DNA from: Lutraria lutraria
Taxonomy: Eukaryota > Mollusca > Bivalvia > Venerida > Mactridae
NCBI GenBank assembly: GCA_964023205.1
Contig: OZ026843.1
Span: forward strand, 4,387,029 to 4,451,028
Length of the DNA stretch: 64,000 bases
Reading direction: 5' to 3'
In this document: one piece after another, positions 23,088 through 34,109 of the stretch
Numbering within the stretch: the stretch's first letter is position 1
Layout: every line of letters begins with the position of its first letter
Notes under the pieces: generated by a model
The model's database searches: none
Told to the model about the DNA's origin: nothing
The model's input: only the letters and a program-made list of their open reading frames with translations
Translations under genes and position numbers: made by a program

Positions 23088-24230
23088 TCACCAATCAAAT
23101 CTTTTACCAATAAGATCGAAAAATTTCTCGTTGTGTGGTTTGAAAAACGACTTCAGTGTTGACGTTGTTTCTGGTCGTAGTTTCCTCATAACAGCACGAC
23201 CGTGGTCGCTGCTATAGCAATAAATCTTATCTTTATTCAAACAGTAAAATCCTTTGTCTTTGACATAAGTAAAGAAATTGTTACTGAACACAGGTTTAAG
23301 ATTAAGAAAGGTTTCAAATCTCTTCAACACACCAACTGGGTTGTTTTTGAACTCAATTGCGCCTATAATCATAATTTGTTCTAGTGGGAATAGCTTCAGG
23401 TACCTCTCAAGTCCAACATGATACAGAGAAAGGTCTAGGTCATGATTCATTTTTACCCGACCATCAGTTTCACTTACAAACTCATTATCCATTGCCGGTA
23501 CGTCCTGTGGTTTATATATAAATCTTAGTTTGTGTTGATCATGTTGTAGGTAATGAAATGAAAATCCGGATATCATTCTAGCAATAGGCTCTCGTACGAT
23601 GAGAACCATTTTCAAATCTGGATTGAACGTGTGCAACGCTTCGGGCATTTCTGGTCGAATCAAATAATCATCAGTTTTCGCGACGGCAGCCTGATCGGAA
23701 TATGAACATGGCATAGGGTACTTCTTTTCGCGAGCCATTACTTGCATCCTTTTTGATTTGTCTCTATGAAACATTTCCAGAGGAGCCAAAGCTGGTTTCA
23801 GAACAATATTTGGATGTAGCGACGAAAAATCAACAAATTCCTGCGTGCCACTTTTTTCAACTCCAAGTATGACACATTTAGGTTCTCTTAATACACACTC
23901 CTCTCCTGTTTTGTTATCGTACAACTCGAAGTGAGTTTTCAGCAATTCTTTATGCAACACATCAATGTTATACACAACAGATTTTATCTTGGTAGAATTT
24001 TTGTTTGCATCAATATCTTCGACCATGGCTTCAATGTTGACAGGTACCACTTGATCTCGTTCAAAAACCGTTTTAGTCTCGATTATTTGACTTCCATTAT
24101 TAAGGGTCTTAATATCAGCCCTGTCAATCGGTCTCCGTGTATCATTAGTCAGACAAGAACTGATTATTAAAATTACCGCAAGAATATTGAAGATAAATAT
24201 TGCCAATTTTTTGGTGTTATTTTCCATCAT
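23088..24230 (-). CDS. Heparan sulfate 3-O-sulfotransferase-like enzyme
   Basis: A single 380-residue open frame. It has a short basic cytosolic start and a signal anchor at about residues 8-27 (Golgi type II topology). A stem region runs to about 115, then a sulfotransferase domain at ~117-380. ILGVEKSGT (121-129) fits the 5'-phosphosulfate-binding loop of PAPS-dependent sulfotransferases (GxRKGGT in HS3STs). E152 in PLEMFHRD sits where HS3STs carry their catalytic Glu. REPIARMISGF (213-223) is the 3'-phosphate-binding strand with Arg and Ser. KGFYCLNKDKIYC (326-338) has the two Cys that form the conserved disulfide. Length matches the family (about 310-450). It would transfer sulfate from PAPS to a glycan in the Golgi. 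Differences from HS3STs (Glu-Lys-Ser in the loop, Arg in the HFFD site) leave the acceptor glycan open. Two ATGs open the frame; upstream exons are not excluded. Confidence 0.85.
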   Translation of the reverse strand: MMENNTKKLAIFIFNILAVILIISSCLTNDTRRPIDRADIKTLNNGSQIIETKTVFERDQVVPVNIEAMVEDIDANKNSTKIKSVVYNIDVLHKELLKTHFELYDNKTGEECVLREPKCVILGVEKSGTQEFVDFSSLHPNIVLKPALAPLEMFHRDKSKRMQVMAREKKYPMPCSYSDQAAVAKTDDYLIRPEMPEALHTFNPDLKMVLIVREPIARMISGFSFHYLQHDQHKLRFIYKPQDVPAMDNEFVSETDGRVKMNHDLDLSLYHVGLERYLKLFPLEQIMIIGAIEFKNNPVGVLKRFETFLNLKPVFSNNFFTYVKDKGFYCLNKDKIYCYSSDHGRAVMRKLRPETTSTLKSFFKPHNEKFFDLIGKRFDW

Positions 24231-24233
24231 TTT

Positions 24234-25077
24234 CGTGTCTCAACAGAGAATCAGAAATAATATTTTACACACTTTCAAAGATAGGTCCATATATTTGACC
24301 AGTCGCCAGATACAGGAATGCTCCGCCCACTCAACCACGTGGTGTGGCAACGCAAAACCTTCGACACGCTAAATCCAAGACGGCGTACAGGTTAACTTAT
24401 AAATCCCTCAGGCAGCTGTAAAATACACCGATTTTTTAAAATATTTATCGGCTTTTTCAGTTGATTATACAAACAATAAACATTCCTGACGCTTCGTATC
24501 TGCCATGGATACAAATTTTAATTTCAGAAAGCGACAAGATTCAAGCGATCCAAGATTTATTCAGAACATCAATTATATAACAATACATAAAATTGTGAAT
24601 TAGGTCAAAGATGACCCCTGATCACAATATCAATATAGAATGTTTCTACATAATCGTGTTGTTGTCAAGGTCAAATACAGACGTAAGAAATTTTATTATT
24701 AAGTTAACCAAAATGTATGATATAGGGTCTACTCAGTGTGACCGTTACTTAAGACTGAATGTAACCGTCCACTTGACATAATAATTTCAAAAATCAGCGT
24801 TACAATGACATCATCACTATTATCAATCAAATTTACCAATCAAATCAAAATGATATAATTAGCCATTAGCATTACAAAATTCATCTACAAATATTATTTA
24901 CAAATATCATGTAACGAATGATATCAACCATAATCGATAATGAAAATGTGTGAAAGCATAATCAATGATTATACATGTAATAATACTGCATATCAAAATA
25001 TAAGTATTGTATATCCGGATAGACATAACTTTATGAATAATATACATGAATATGTACAAATAAATAGATGTATCAAA
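24234..25077. other. Non-coding gap; may hold sulfotransferase 5' region
   Basis: It lies upstream of the minus-strand sulfotransferase frame, so promoter or 5' UTR could fall in 24234-24700. No clear core promoter motif is seen. The lower-coordinate side of the next LINE relic (its 3' UTR) also lies here, near 24950-25077. Confidence 0.4.
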
Positions 25078-26191
25078 TTAGCGCATTAAGAATTGTTGTT
25101 TTATTAATAGCCCTTTATTAATAAATACGGAGAGATTTCGTAATTGAATGATGTTTTTACATGCAAAAAGCTGACATAGTTTAAACATACTAGGATTATT
25201 TACGAAGTATCTTTTGATGTATGTTCTCCTGATATCTTTTAAAAGTTCGCATTCGAAAAGGAAGTGAAATTCGTCGTCCAATTTATTACAGTTTAGACAT
25301 AAACGTACATTTTGAGGAGTTGGTGGTTGTTTCCATCGACCCTTTTCTATTTCTAAATGATGTGATGAGACCCTTAGTTTTGTAAATGAGACTCGATATT
25401 TTTGGATATTGAGTTTATTTAAATAAGGTTGAAATTCAAAACTAAATATGCTCCTGTAAAATAAAGCCCTTGTTGAGTCAGTAAGTCTAGACCTCCAGTT
25501 TTGAATAAAAGTATCTCGTATTCGTGTTTTCAAGTTTAAAAGAAAGGCTTTAGCATTATTTACCCCTTGTGCTAACCATACGTTTGCGAAGCCTAAATTA
25601 CATAGAGTGTCACGAATAAAACCAACCCAATTCGTATTATTTGGACAAAAGTTGATATCATTTAGCATACAATCATAAACTATTTTTATATATTTTCTAT
25701 CGTCAACGGAGACAACGTTTAACCAATATTTTATCGCATTACATGTATATACACGTGTAGATTTTAGATCAGTTCTACCCACTTCCCCGTAAATAAAATC
25801 GTTTTATGTTGATCAATACGCGTACACCTAATAAAGATTTACAGAAATGTAAATGACCTCGCTCTGCGCTATCCGCTTTACAAAACCCCCAGACTGGACT
25901 AGCATAACATAAAATTGGTGAAATCAATTTATCAAATAATTCTAAAGTATGATTTGCGCCTATATCCGAAAGATTATTTGAATGCCGTCTGAGCGTGTAA
26001 ACTGCCTTTTGGGCTTGTCCCGATAGTGTCTGCTGAGCCTTGCAATTAAAAGAACCCCCAGATGTAAAAACGATTCCTAAATACACAAACGAATTTACAA
26101 TTTCAAGTCTAGTATAATCATACATGAACTCTAGAATTGCTGGTAGACGACCCCCTTTTCGAAATATCAATATTTTGGACAAGAAATCCAC
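25078..26191 (-). pseudogene. Non-LTR retrotransposon pol C-terminus relic
   Basis: Two overlapping frames joined by one frameshift near 25780-25800. The upstream part (26191-25775) reads LEIVNSFVYLGIVFTSGGSF, QAQKAVYTLRRH and ILCYASPVWGF: the end of the reverse transcriptase and connection region. The downstream part (25782-25078) reads KYWLNVVSVDDRKYI, RVSFTKLRVSSHHLEIEKG and the knuckle CLNCNKLDDEFHFLFEC (CX2C...HX4C). Fingers, the YADD active site and endonuclease are absent, so it is a 5'-truncated copy. It is distinct in sequence from the tail at 17149-17931. I did not find a convincing target duplication. Confidence 0.88.
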
Positions 26192-26958
26192 AGACTGGAT
26201 ATATATATATACACAGAGACCTAGTTCTATGTCTCTTGTATACAGTAACCGATAATAAAGATACTCCAGGGTCTCTATATATTACAGCACCTGGATACTT
26301 AAAATTATGATGACTGATTCATGTTGATGTGAACTTTAATGCAGTTCGAAAATCATAATCTGTCTTGTGAACTTTTCAGTAGAAATTAAAATTAAAGAAA
26401 AATTATCCGTAACGCGCGCTTTTTATCTATACGTCGCTAAATAACCTTTTGAAATTGCCATAACCGTAGAATGAATAAAGAATAAAGTCCATTGATGAGT
26501 ACCACTTATGAATTGGTGCATTAGGCGTAAATATTTTTGGTCATACAAGTTGCCGTTATCCTACGTGATATGACCTGTTTCCGCGGAATAAACACGTAAT
26601 ATCGTGTTGTTTTATGGTCCCATAAACCAATCAACAATAAAAGTATCAACTGAAACACTGACTGGTAACTAAGCGCTACACGTGGCAAAAATAAAGATCG
26701 TCTGCGATAAGATTAGTTGATGTTATTGTGGTATGACAATGCATATACTGACCCATAATTATCAATAAAATTAATATACAATATCATTACATCACGCAAT
26801 ATGTCATAAATCGACGATTTACACCTCTAATCAAACTTGTATTCGTTATTAAGAATTATGACCAAAAAAAAAATTTATTCAATTGTTCATTACCGAAGAG
26901 TTATTAACTATGAAACTATACGTGGAATACTTACATTATAAATTTAAGCAATTAGTAG
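26192..26958. other. Non-coding gap
   Basis: A short (TA)n run lies at about 26199-26212. Nothing else is recognised. Confidence 0.45.
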
Positions 26959-26965
26959 AAATTAT

Positions 26966-27468
26966 CAAGGACTTATATACATACATGGATTCGCAACTTC
27001 CGTATTAACAGTTTAAGTAATCAAATCCCGCGATAATAAGACGTGAATCAACGGGAATACAAGCTATTGTTTACAAAAGCGAAAATACGAAAAAATCCGT
27101 GATATCCGAATGATAATAACAGCGAAAATATCCGTGGTATTCCGAATGTTTAATCTCGGAGACGAAAGGATTATAATAGATGTCCGCCATCTTGGAATTT
27201 AAAATGTTCGACTGATGCCTTTTTCGATGCTTATACTTAGACTTTGTGGATTATAAATGTATCTCAATATCTTTAAGGCATTTGTTGCATCCTTTATCAA
27301 ATTCCCGTGCCCAATTGCCAGAGTTTTATTAGTATAATCAAATTCGTAAACACACAAATACAGCTGTCGGACATTGCCGAGTATATAGCAATGCATTGTG
27401 GGATCGCCGAACGATATCGTTTGATCTATTTTAGCAGTTGCGAATCCATGTATGTATATAAGTCCTTG
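26966..27468 (+). mobile_element. 503-bp MITE with 7-bp TSD, copy 2
   Basis: Same family and orientation as 4211-4716, with the same tips. The perfect 7-bp duplication aaattat lies at 26959-26965 and 27469-27475. Small indels separate it from copy 1. It faces an inverted third copy only 120 bp away. Confidence 0.93.
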
Positions 27469-27588
27469 AAATTATGTAGTCAACAATTTTCATCTTTATT
27501 TAGCACTTTGGATGTACTGACTGTCATGGGTTTGGTATTTACAGAACAGAACAGAACATGATTTTATTTAGTAACTTATACATAACAT
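27469..27588. other. Spacer between inverted MITE copies
   Basis: 120 bp containing the two 7-bp duplications at its edges and 'cagaacagaacagaacatg', a short AGAAC repeat. Confidence 0.6.
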
Positions 27589-28094
27589 CAAGGACTTATA
27601 TACATACATGGATTCGCAACTGCTAAAAATAGCTCAAACGATATCGTTTGACGATCCCACAATGCATTGCAATATACTCGGCAATGTCCGATAGCTGTAA
27701 TCGGGTGTTTACGAAATTTATTATACTAAAAAAACTCCGGCAATTGGGCACGGGAAATTGGTAAAGGATGCAACAAATTCCTTAAAGATATTGAGATACA
27801 TTTATAATCCATAAAGTCTAAGTATAAGCATTGAAAAAGGCATCAGTCGAACATTTTAAATTCCAAGATGGCGGACATCTATTATAATCCTTTCGTCTCC
27901 GAGATTAAACATTCGGAATACCACGGATATTTTCGCTGTTATTAACATTCGGATCATCACGGATATTTTCGTATTTTCGCTTTTGTAAACAAGAGTATGA
28001 AATCCCGTTGATTCACATGCTATAAACGCGGGATTTGATTACGTTTAACTGTTAATACGGAAGTTGCGAATCCATGTATGTATATAAGTCCTTG
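27589..28094 (-). mobile_element. 506-bp MITE with 7-bp TSD, copy 3 (inverted)
   Basis: Full-length copy in the opposite orientation to copies 1 and 2. The perfect 7-bp duplication ataacat lies at 27582-27588 and 28095-28101. With copy 2 it makes an inverted duplication of about 500-bp arms. Confidence 0.93.
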
Positions 28095-28392
28095 ATAACA
28101 TAGTATCTCGTTACAAACATATGAATAAATACAATAAAGTTTTGATCATGTGACATCGTGAAAATTCAAATAGTAGTTCTAAGAAAGACAGATAATTAAT
28201 GAAAAATAATAGTTTATAAATTAAAGAGGTTGAGCTATGCTTAAAATAACATGAATCCAGAAGCATGATTTATATTTGTAAACTGCAAGTTACTTATGAA
28301 ACTACAACAACAACAACAAAACAAACAAAAAAACATCAAATAGATTAGAATCTGGGTAATGTTTTTTACCCAAAATAATGGTTACATCATGT

Positions 28393-28420
28393 CAAGGACT
28401 TATATACATACAAGTCCTTG
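28393..28420. mobile_element. 28-bp remnant of the 7-bp-TSD MITE
   Basis: The first ~19-20 nt are the left tip of the family (CAAGGACTTATATACATAC) and the last 8-9 nt are the right tip (AAGTCCTTG), fused directly. A perfect 7-bp duplication atcatgt flanks it at 28386-28392 and 28421-28427. All internal sequence is missing. Confidence 0.9.
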
Positions 28421-28510
28421 ATCATGTCCACCTAGAAATATTAAGTATCGACAACGACTGATTGTTTACTTAAAGAAAATGCATGATATGTGAATTTTGC
28501 TATATTAATT

Positions 28511-29730
28511 CAGGTAGTTGTATTAACGGTAGATGCAACTAAAAATCCGGTCGAAACACTTGTCGTTATCCACGCGCGCATGCGCAGTCGCATTGAAAAG
28601 AATGGACATATAGTAAAACTTTTATTGATTTATGCCGTATCAATACTTATCTTCGGAAAATATTTATGGTATAATGTAATATTTAAGTACTTTGAGATTA
28701 AGCATGCATGAATAATTTTGATGTATCGTCTTGGAATTAGGCTAAATTAATGGGAAAAAGTTCGACATTGCCGATCGAGTATTTTGAAAAATGGCGGAAA
28801 ATTGGCAGAAAGACGTGAATAAGTGGTAAATTGGTGCAGAACAGGCGTAAAGGCCGATGAATGCATTTGTTCAAAATCAATGTTTTTCAATGATTGATAC
28901 ATTAAAGAATCATCTGCATTGATTTGTAAGGCGATTTTGTTGACAATGTTTCCTCTGTGTAGTTGTGAAGTTTCTCTAAAAAGGGGTCGAATTGACCACT
29001 TTTAAAAAATGTATGCCTCTTACTGCGACATACATGAAGTGGTTTTCCTCACTTCTTATACCAAAAATGATACTGGGAACACTTACTGCACACAATCTTC
29101 TGTTACTTCCAATATTTATTAAATGTTTTGGTGAAAAGATAATGATCATTTAACTAAAACATGTGCACAATGTCGGGCATTTTTTTCACCACGGCGCGAA
29201 AAACGAAAAAAAAATCTCATTAAACTCGTCATTTCTTGATCAATTTATAAGATAAGGAAACAATAAGTACATTTCTAAAATCAGCTATCTTTCAGCTTTT
29301 TAACATGGTTACTTAAAAAACAATCGGTTAATGATTGACAAAAAGATGACAATTTTATTTGAACATGTACACAATATCGGTCATGTTTCCACCACGGCGT
29401 GATAAACGAAAAAAAAAAGAATCTCATTTAACTCGTCATTTCTCGATCATTTTATAAGATAGGGAAAAAATAAGTACACTTCCAAAATCGGCTATATTTC
29501 AGCTTTCTAACAAGGTTACATTGAAAAGAATTAGTCCATAATTAATAAAACAACAGCCATTTTAATTACAGGCGTCTAATACTCTCCCGCTATGCTACGG
29601 TACTACATCGCTAAAACAATAGAATATCGATTAATTATTGATCATCTATACACCAGCTAGGCGACGACACCTTATGTTAATACATATACGATTATCGAGG
29701 AAGTTGCATCTACCTCTATACAACTACCTG
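28511..29730. mobile_element. 1220-bp TIR element with 7-bp TSD
   Basis: The left tip CAGGTAGTTGTAT, then 'ggtagatgcaact', is mirrored at the right end with one small indel, for about 30 bp of terminal repeat. The perfect 7-bp duplication attaatt lies at 28504-28510 and 29731-29737. The interior is non-coding and includes a tandem duplication. Its termini are similar in style to the CAAGGA family but unrelated in sequence further in. Superfamily not assigned. Confidence 0.88.
29158..29565. repeat. Two-unit tandem repeat of ~204 bp inside the TIR element
   Basis: 'aacatgtgcacaat' at 29158 and 'aacatgtacacaat' at 29362 begin two units. Both continue with 'caccacggcg', 'ctcgtcatttct', 'tttataagata', 'aataagtaca' and 'tttcagctttt'. 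Divergence is around 10-15% by eye. Confidence 0.85.
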
Positions 29731-30106
29731 ATTAATTATGTCTAATTTTTCAATAGATAGCATGAGTTGAGTATATATAATCTGTCACATTATGTTTTGT
29801 TTGCCAATCTGTATGTATCAATTTTCAGTTCAATTCGTTTTAAATAAATAATAACAATTTTCGTCTGGTTTTGTGTATCAAATCACATGCATGCAAAACA
29901 TTTATTAGTGGTTTATAACATAATGTGTGAAAAAGTTAATTATTGACTCAATAATTATACTATCAGGTTGACGAACCAGTATTTACTTTTCCTGTATGTT
30001 TTCTGCTTGGCGAATTAAGATATATTCATCGGAAGTAGAAAATATTTTAGCGCATGCGCACTGCCGACAAGAACGACAATCTTCCAAAGGGAGACTACCT
30101 AGTTAT

Positions 30107-30115
30107 GGGAAAGGT
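30107..30115. repeat. 9-bp target duplication, left
   Basis: gggaaaggt, repeated exactly at 31482-31490. Confidence 0.8.
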
Positions 30116-31481
30116 TAAACTGGTTCCCGTTCCATGATGCAGTGCACCAAAGGAACAGGTACGGTCTAAAATATCCAGCGTTCTGATTGGTCAACCCGTT
30201 TTAAATAGCTGTTTCATTGGTTGCTGTTCATTCGAGAAACATCGGGGATTTCCGTGTAACCCATAAATGTACGTGGAGATGTTAGTGCTAATGTTTGAAT
30301 ACCTCATGTATACCCTTTATTCAAAATTTAAAAAAATATAGATGCTAGAAGTTACTTTATGAATATTCGTAATAGTCATATAACATATCAAAGATACATA
30401 TCTTAAAACTATCAATTAATGCCTTGATTTATTTTTTATTGTTTAATAAAGTTAAATGATTTTCTTTTAAAAAAATAATATATATAAAAATAGATATATT
30501 CATCGTTCGGTCTAATATGTATCAATTCCTTTAAAACATATTTTTCTTTATTTACAATTAAAATATATATCTTATATACGAAATGTATATCAGTATAATA
30601 TGTCAAATGACATTTTAAGTTATTTTTTGTTACTTTTTGTTACAGAACTGAATTAAATCAGGAGTAAGATTATGATCTATGCTGTATATTGCAAATTTAC
30701 CATGGTATCAGGCACAAGTGTTAAAGAATATACTGACCCCCTTCGGTGAAATGATCCATAAAATATTTCTCCCTTATAAGGGCACAGGAAGTGAGACCAT
30801 CGTGTTACATAATATTGCATAACAACTTCTTAATTGGCCACTTATCTTGATTTTATCAATGCATGTATTGAAATTGAGACTATGATAATTAATATACTGG
30901 TCAAGTGATTATCAACGATATTGTTTGCATTAATTAATTTTAAAACACGTAGTCCAGTATCAGATTGGGCACAACTTTTAAATTTATTATTAGCATCGCA
31001 TATTTATATAAATCTTATAAGAATATAAAATCAGGTTGTAACTCCCAAAGAGTTGCAATTGTGTACGGTGATTAATGTTATTTGACAGTTCAACGAATAA
31101 TAAATAAAAATTATAAAAATCTACATAAGTGAAAAAAATTCTCCCACACCGACTGTGACCGAGTACTCGATTTTCAAAATATTTCTTAAATATATATATT
31201 TTTTAAGGGTCGATATTCTATTTCAAAATACATTCAAGTACGCTGTGTGTATTTAAATGCTACTTAATTAAGTGTTCCAACGACCAAGATAAGAAAGTAA
31301 CTATCCAGTTCCCTTATCTGTCTCTATTATTTAAATTACGCGCGCAATGTGCATCGATTACGTAAGGTCTCGCGAGATCCCCCGGGCAGAATTCTGCCCG
31401 GATTCCGATCTAAGTTGACCAATCGAAATTTTAGGCCGTACCTGTTGGCTTTGTACACACAAGTCAACGGGAACCAGTTTA
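30116..31481. mobile_element. 1366-bp TIR element with 9-bp TSD
   Basis: The left tip TAAACTGGTTCCCGTT and right tip AACGGGAACCAGTTTA are perfect 16-bp inverted repeats. They are flanked by gggaaaggt on both sides. The preceding word 'cctagttatgggaaagg' also occurs at about 55375 without an insertion, like an unoccupied paralogous site. The interior is non-coding. A 9-bp duplication is typical of Mutator-like elements (inference); no transposase is present. Confidence 0.8.
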
Positions 31482-31489
31482 GGGAAAGG

Positions 31490-31742
31490 TAAACTGGTTC
31501 CCGTTCCATGTTGCAGTGCACCAAAGGAACAGATACGATCTAAAATATCCAGCGATCTGATTGGTCAACCCGTTTTAAATAGCTGTTTCATTGGTTGCTG
31601 TTCATTCGAGAAACATCGGGGATTTCCGTGTAACCCATAAATGTACGCGGAGATGTTAGTGCTAATGTCTGAATACCTCATGGATACCCTTTATTCAAAA
31701 TAAAAAAGAAATAGATTCCTGAAGTTACCATGTGAATATTCG
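31490..31742. mobile_element. Second, truncated copy of the TAAACTGG element
   Basis: It matches 30116-30369 over about 255 bp, starting with the same terminal repeat ('aaactggttcccgttcc'), then loses similarity. Its first base coincides with the last base of the 9-bp duplication of the neighbouring element. No right end is found. Confidence 0.8.
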
Positions 31743-33480
31743 ATACAGAATAATCCTATATAATATAAAGGTAGATCTACTGTTTCTCGTGAATTTCCAA
31801 AAAAAACATTGCACTGTCTAGTTCATAGTTAAACGTAAACAGTGTCTCACACATTAGTATTCTTAGGTTTTCTATGTCATGAAAACTCCCTTTTTTAGTG
31901 ATAATTGTAGCTTTCCATACTGCGGCGGCCACTCGCTCGGCGCGCATGAAAATTGATGCGGACCATCAATGTACTGTATTTTTCTACATCTATCATGCTA
32001 TTGTACGTCACGTCTATGTTGCTTTGTAAGTCTATGTAAGTTCTTCAGTTTCCATGAGTTATTTTCAGTACTTTGACTAAAAATCGTGCTACCCATTGTT
32101 TCTAAAAAAAAAGTTTTATCCCATTTATTGTGCTTTGGGGGAATCTAGTCTCAACATGTTTACCATAATCGTGAGATTGTAAGTTCATTGCTATCTTTGC
32201 TAACCCAAACGCTCATTTAGGCGTAAACAATGTTTATTTCTGATTATATGACTGTAAAAAATATCACGAAGTAGGTAGCTCTAAGCATTTTTGGTGTGGA
32301 AGGTAAAAAAATGAGAAAGTTGATGTACCTTTCCTCCAAATAAAACTTCTAGGGTCGCGGGGGGGGGGAATCGGGCAGGTCTGGAAACCTGAAACAAACT
32401 TTCTTTCCGCCTAAGGTACGTCAAAGAAACGAGAGTTTGCTCTCAATAACCAACCAAAATGTCAAATACAGCATTGAAACCGACAATGACAAGGACACTT
32501 TGAAAGCACAACAATATCTCAGTAGATTTAATTAAATTTTTAGATGGAAAATTTTCACATTTCGAAAGATATTTCAAGTGCAATCGATAAAGTCTGAACT
32601 GTTCAAGCTTCGTCGATTCTCATTACTAGGAGATACTGATACAATGTAGGGTACTTAAAGTTAAACAGTTTTACAATGTCACCAACATCACGACAAAAGC
32701 ATGGAATTATCAGGAAATATATACTATCAACAGATCTCTAACAATTTGTGCTGATCTTTCAAGGATATTTCCCCCATATAAATGCGAAAATTAAAAGAAA
32801 CAGTGTGTTTCTTGGTACCCGAACAACTCATTCATAATTTATCGTCAACAGAAAACAACAACAGATTTTAAGAGAGATAGATGCGCTATAACATTCTTTA
32901 TTCGCAATAACCAATTAATGACCATAATAATGCAGCACTCATTTATTTATAAAATCATATTATTTAATCATATCAGGCATAGAAAAAAGAAATGATCCTA
33001 ATCAAATTGTGTGAAATATATCATGATTATTTGTCATTTTTGTTGAAATCAATAGTTTTTCTTGAAACTGAGAATAATCGCATAACAAAAAACTGATCTG
33101 AAATATAATCTTAAAAAATAGTCATTTATATTTTTTTATATAATTTTCAAAGGACATTAAACTTCTCTTTGAATACGAACGATAGACACCAACAACAGAA
33201 GAACTTAGTTTAGCATCTGTGAGTGTGTCTCCGACAAAGCAATGGAAATGAGGCCAAAAAAGACAATTTCAGGACACCCAAAGAACATTTGATAACTTAG
33301 TTGCATTGACCTGAAATATTTTATTTGACTGTGACCTTCAAAATTGGTGAACTATGGTAAGTCAAGTTCGTGCTTTAAGACTGATATTTTACAAGCGTGT
33401 ATCGGAAATAAAAAAAAGTACTACAGCTTCAAATAATTTTGCGAATGAAAGAGATAAGAAGTTTACAGGATAAGTAAAAT
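31743..33480. other. Non-coding gap
   Basis: No gene is seen. It contains a G-run at 32359-32367 and a GC-richer patch near 31920-31950. Confidence 0.45.
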
Positions 33481-33484
33481 ACAA

Positions 33485-33700
33485 ATTTATTTGTTTGGGC
33501 TTAACGCCGCTTCACCAGTTTTCATGGACTCTATTCTAACAAGTACTAACTTATCATTCCACTAGGAACCAGCAACCTCTTCACTCGACATTGTTGTCAA
33601 ATTTTCACGGAAGAGCCAGAACGTATGACATGCCGCGACTGGGAATCGAACTCGGATCGCGGCCGATCATACCCTTCCGTGAAACTATCCTTCATAATAA
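33485..33700 (-). repeat. tRNA-derived SINE-like repeat
   Basis: On the minus strand, 'gagttcgattcccagtcgcg' is a good B box. The opposite end carries 'tttgtttgggcttaacgccg', a SINE core seen also at 7205. The stretch is GC-richer than its surroundings. The 86-aa frame across it is an artefact. Confidence 0.5.
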
Positions 33701-34079
33701 ACAAATTATTGGTTAGTTTGGTGGTTGGATGGATGGATCGTTCACTAGCTCGCTCATGTTCGTTCATTTGTACGACCGTTCGTTTGTTGGTGGGTAGGTA
33801 GGTAGGCATCACTAACCGCGACCGCTGCTCACAAACCAACAAACGATAAACAAACAAACACTTAATAGAGTGATGAACTTAATCATAGCCTAACTACAAG
33901 GAAAGTGTACTGACTGATCCCGTCCAGTCGAAGTCCAGTTTCTAAAGAACGCGGAAATGGTCAGCGTTAGGTGTCTGATACTTATATGACGAACTAGTGT
34001 TATTTGACAACAGAAAACACTTGTAGGAATTTCATTTTGGAGTCATAAATCACCACACGTTTGAATTTTAAACATATTT
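33700..34079. other. Non-coding, short tetranucleotide-like repeats
   Basis: 'ggatggatggat', 'ggtaggtaggtaggc' and 'caaacaaacaaac' occur between 33725 and 33860. No gene. Confidence 0.5.
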
Positions 34080-34109
34080 ACACACTGCTCGAAAAAACGC
34101 GTTTAAGGA

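Noticed and set aside
28570..30060. Two 'gcgcatgcgca' NRF1-like sites as promoters
   Set aside because: One lies inside the 1220-bp transposon and neither has a gene or CpG-rich context nearby.
30107..31742. LTR retrotransposon (direct ~255-bp repeats 1.37 kb apart)
   Set aside because: The repeats start with TAAACTGG rather than TG...CA, and there is no primer site or coding sequence. The inverted 16-bp tip at 31466-31481 with a 9-bp duplication fits a TIR element instead.
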